A stretch of DNA of 6,347 bases from 1XD8-76 sp051880335 (lineage in GTDB: Bacteria > Bacillota > Clostridia > Lachnospirales > Lachnospiraceae): contig JBJENT010000249.1 in assembly GCA_051880335.1 (NCBI GenBank), positions 1-6,347 on the forward strand, read 5' to 3'. The position numbers and the translations under genes are program-made. Of the stretch, positions 6,075 to 6,347 are shown in pieces (the stretch's first letter is position 1; each line of letters starts with the position of its first letter). The notes beneath the pieces were generated by a model. It was not told the origin of the DNA, did not search any database, and saw nothing but the letters and a program-made list of their open reading frames with translations.

Positions 6075-6347
6075 TGTAATACCTCCTTCAAGATGTCTTT
6101 TCCATAAGCAGCAAGGGCTGTATCCTGCTGGGCTGTTCCGCCACTGACTCCCAGTGCCCCGATCAAACGGTCCCCGATCATCAGAGGTTCCCCGCCTCCA
6201 AAAATTACGATTTTGCCCTCGTTGGTATACTGTATTCCATAGAGCTCTGCACCCGGCTGTGCCAGTTCTCCCAGCACTTTTGTGGACATTTTGAACGCTG
6301 CACAGGTATAAGTTTTATTCAGTGCAACATCAAAACTACCTATATAA
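6065..6347 (-). CDS. GlcG/HbpS-like (PduO C-terminal-like, DUF336) protein, 5' end missing
   Basis: This is the C-terminal 93 residues of a protein whose start lies beyond the right edge; the frame is open to position 6346. The visible part contains DVALNKTYTCAAFK, LAQPGAELYGI, then a GG-EPLMIGDRLIGALGVSGGT block and a closing QQDTALAAYG helix. This is the typical end of the haem-degrading/HbpS-GlcG family (PF03928), which also forms the C-terminal domain of PduO. Members bind haem or act as small redox or cofactor accessory proteins. The role in microcompartments is not well established, and whether an adenosyltransferase domain precedes it cannot be seen. An internal ATG at 6289 is not the start, because family-conserved residues continue upstream of it. 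The stop overlaps the next gene's start by 10 bases, and its last codons carry that gene's ribosome binding site, so the two are probably translationally coupled. Confidence 0.85.
   Translation of the reverse strand, partial: YIGSFDVALNKTYTCAAFKMSTKVLGELAQPGAELYGIQYTNEGKIVIFGGGEPLMIGDRLIGALGVSGGTAQQDTALAAYGKDILKEVLQCQ
6082..6088 (-). promoter_or_regulatory. Ribosome binding site that fixes the GTG start of the aldehyde dehydrogenase
   Basis: AAGGAGG on the minus strand, seven bases before GTG at 6072-6074. It lies inside the last codons of the upstream GlcG-like gene. It supports the GTG start over the ATG at residue 7 and suggests translational coupling. Confidence 0.8.

Noticed and set aside
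6065..6289. A complete 74-residue gene starting at ATG 6289
   Set aside because: The same frame continues to the window edge with family-typical residues (DVALNKTYTCAAFK), so this is the 3' part of a longer gene.
1..6347. CRISPR array, tRNA, riboswitch (including B12) or insertion sequence
   Set aside because: The coding genes leave no gap above 60 bases, and the only repeats are the coding blocks shared by the two BMC-H paralogues.

Overview
The window is an internal slice of a bacterial microcompartment (BMC) operon. Ten genes lie head to tail on the minus strand with gaps of 60 bases or less, and two of them overlap. Moderate base composition, strong AGGAGG-type ribosome binding sites and the gene set suggest a gut Firmicute, most plausibly a Lachnospiraceae relative (Roseburia, Blautia or Clostridium phytofermentans type). 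That placement is inference; no phylogenetic marker is present.

In transcription order (high to low coordinates) the layout is: the 3' end of a GlcG/HbpS-like (PduO C-terminal-like, DUF336) gene cut by the right edge; a CoA-acylating aldehyde dehydrogenase (PduP type); a zinc-type MDR alcohol dehydrogenase; a long, unusual BMC-H shell protein; a PduA-like BMC-H; a divergent BMC-H; a second PduA-like BMC-H; the phosphate acyltransferase PduL; the pentameric vertex protein EutN/PduN; and an RnfC-like flavo-iron-sulfur protein of the PduS type, cut by the left edge. No intergenic stretch exceeds 60 bases, and I see no promoter, convincing terminator, tRNA, mobile element or CRISPR.

Together the genes encode the common aldehyde-processing core of a metabolosome. 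An aldehyde made inside the shell by a signature enzyme outside this window is either oxidised to acyl-CoA (AldDH) and converted to acyl-phosphate (PduL), or reduced to alcohol (ADH), which regenerates NAD+ and CoA inside the shell. All three enzymes carry a short amphipathic N-terminal helix of the same pattern, a probable encapsulation peptide. The shell set is four BMC-H proteins plus one BMC-P, with no BMC-T in view.

Gene order, the zinc-type ADH in place of an iron-type PduQ, and the lack of diol dehydratase and B12 genes in view make a glycyl-radical-enzyme microcompartment (GRM3/GRM5-like, propanediol from fucose or rhamnose) the best guess. The signature enzyme is not visible, so the substrate is not proven. 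The system belongs to a known class. The most unusual parts are the shell protein with an enlarged pore loop, the ADH without the structural-zinc cysteines, and the PduA-like pair with long identical DNA blocks.
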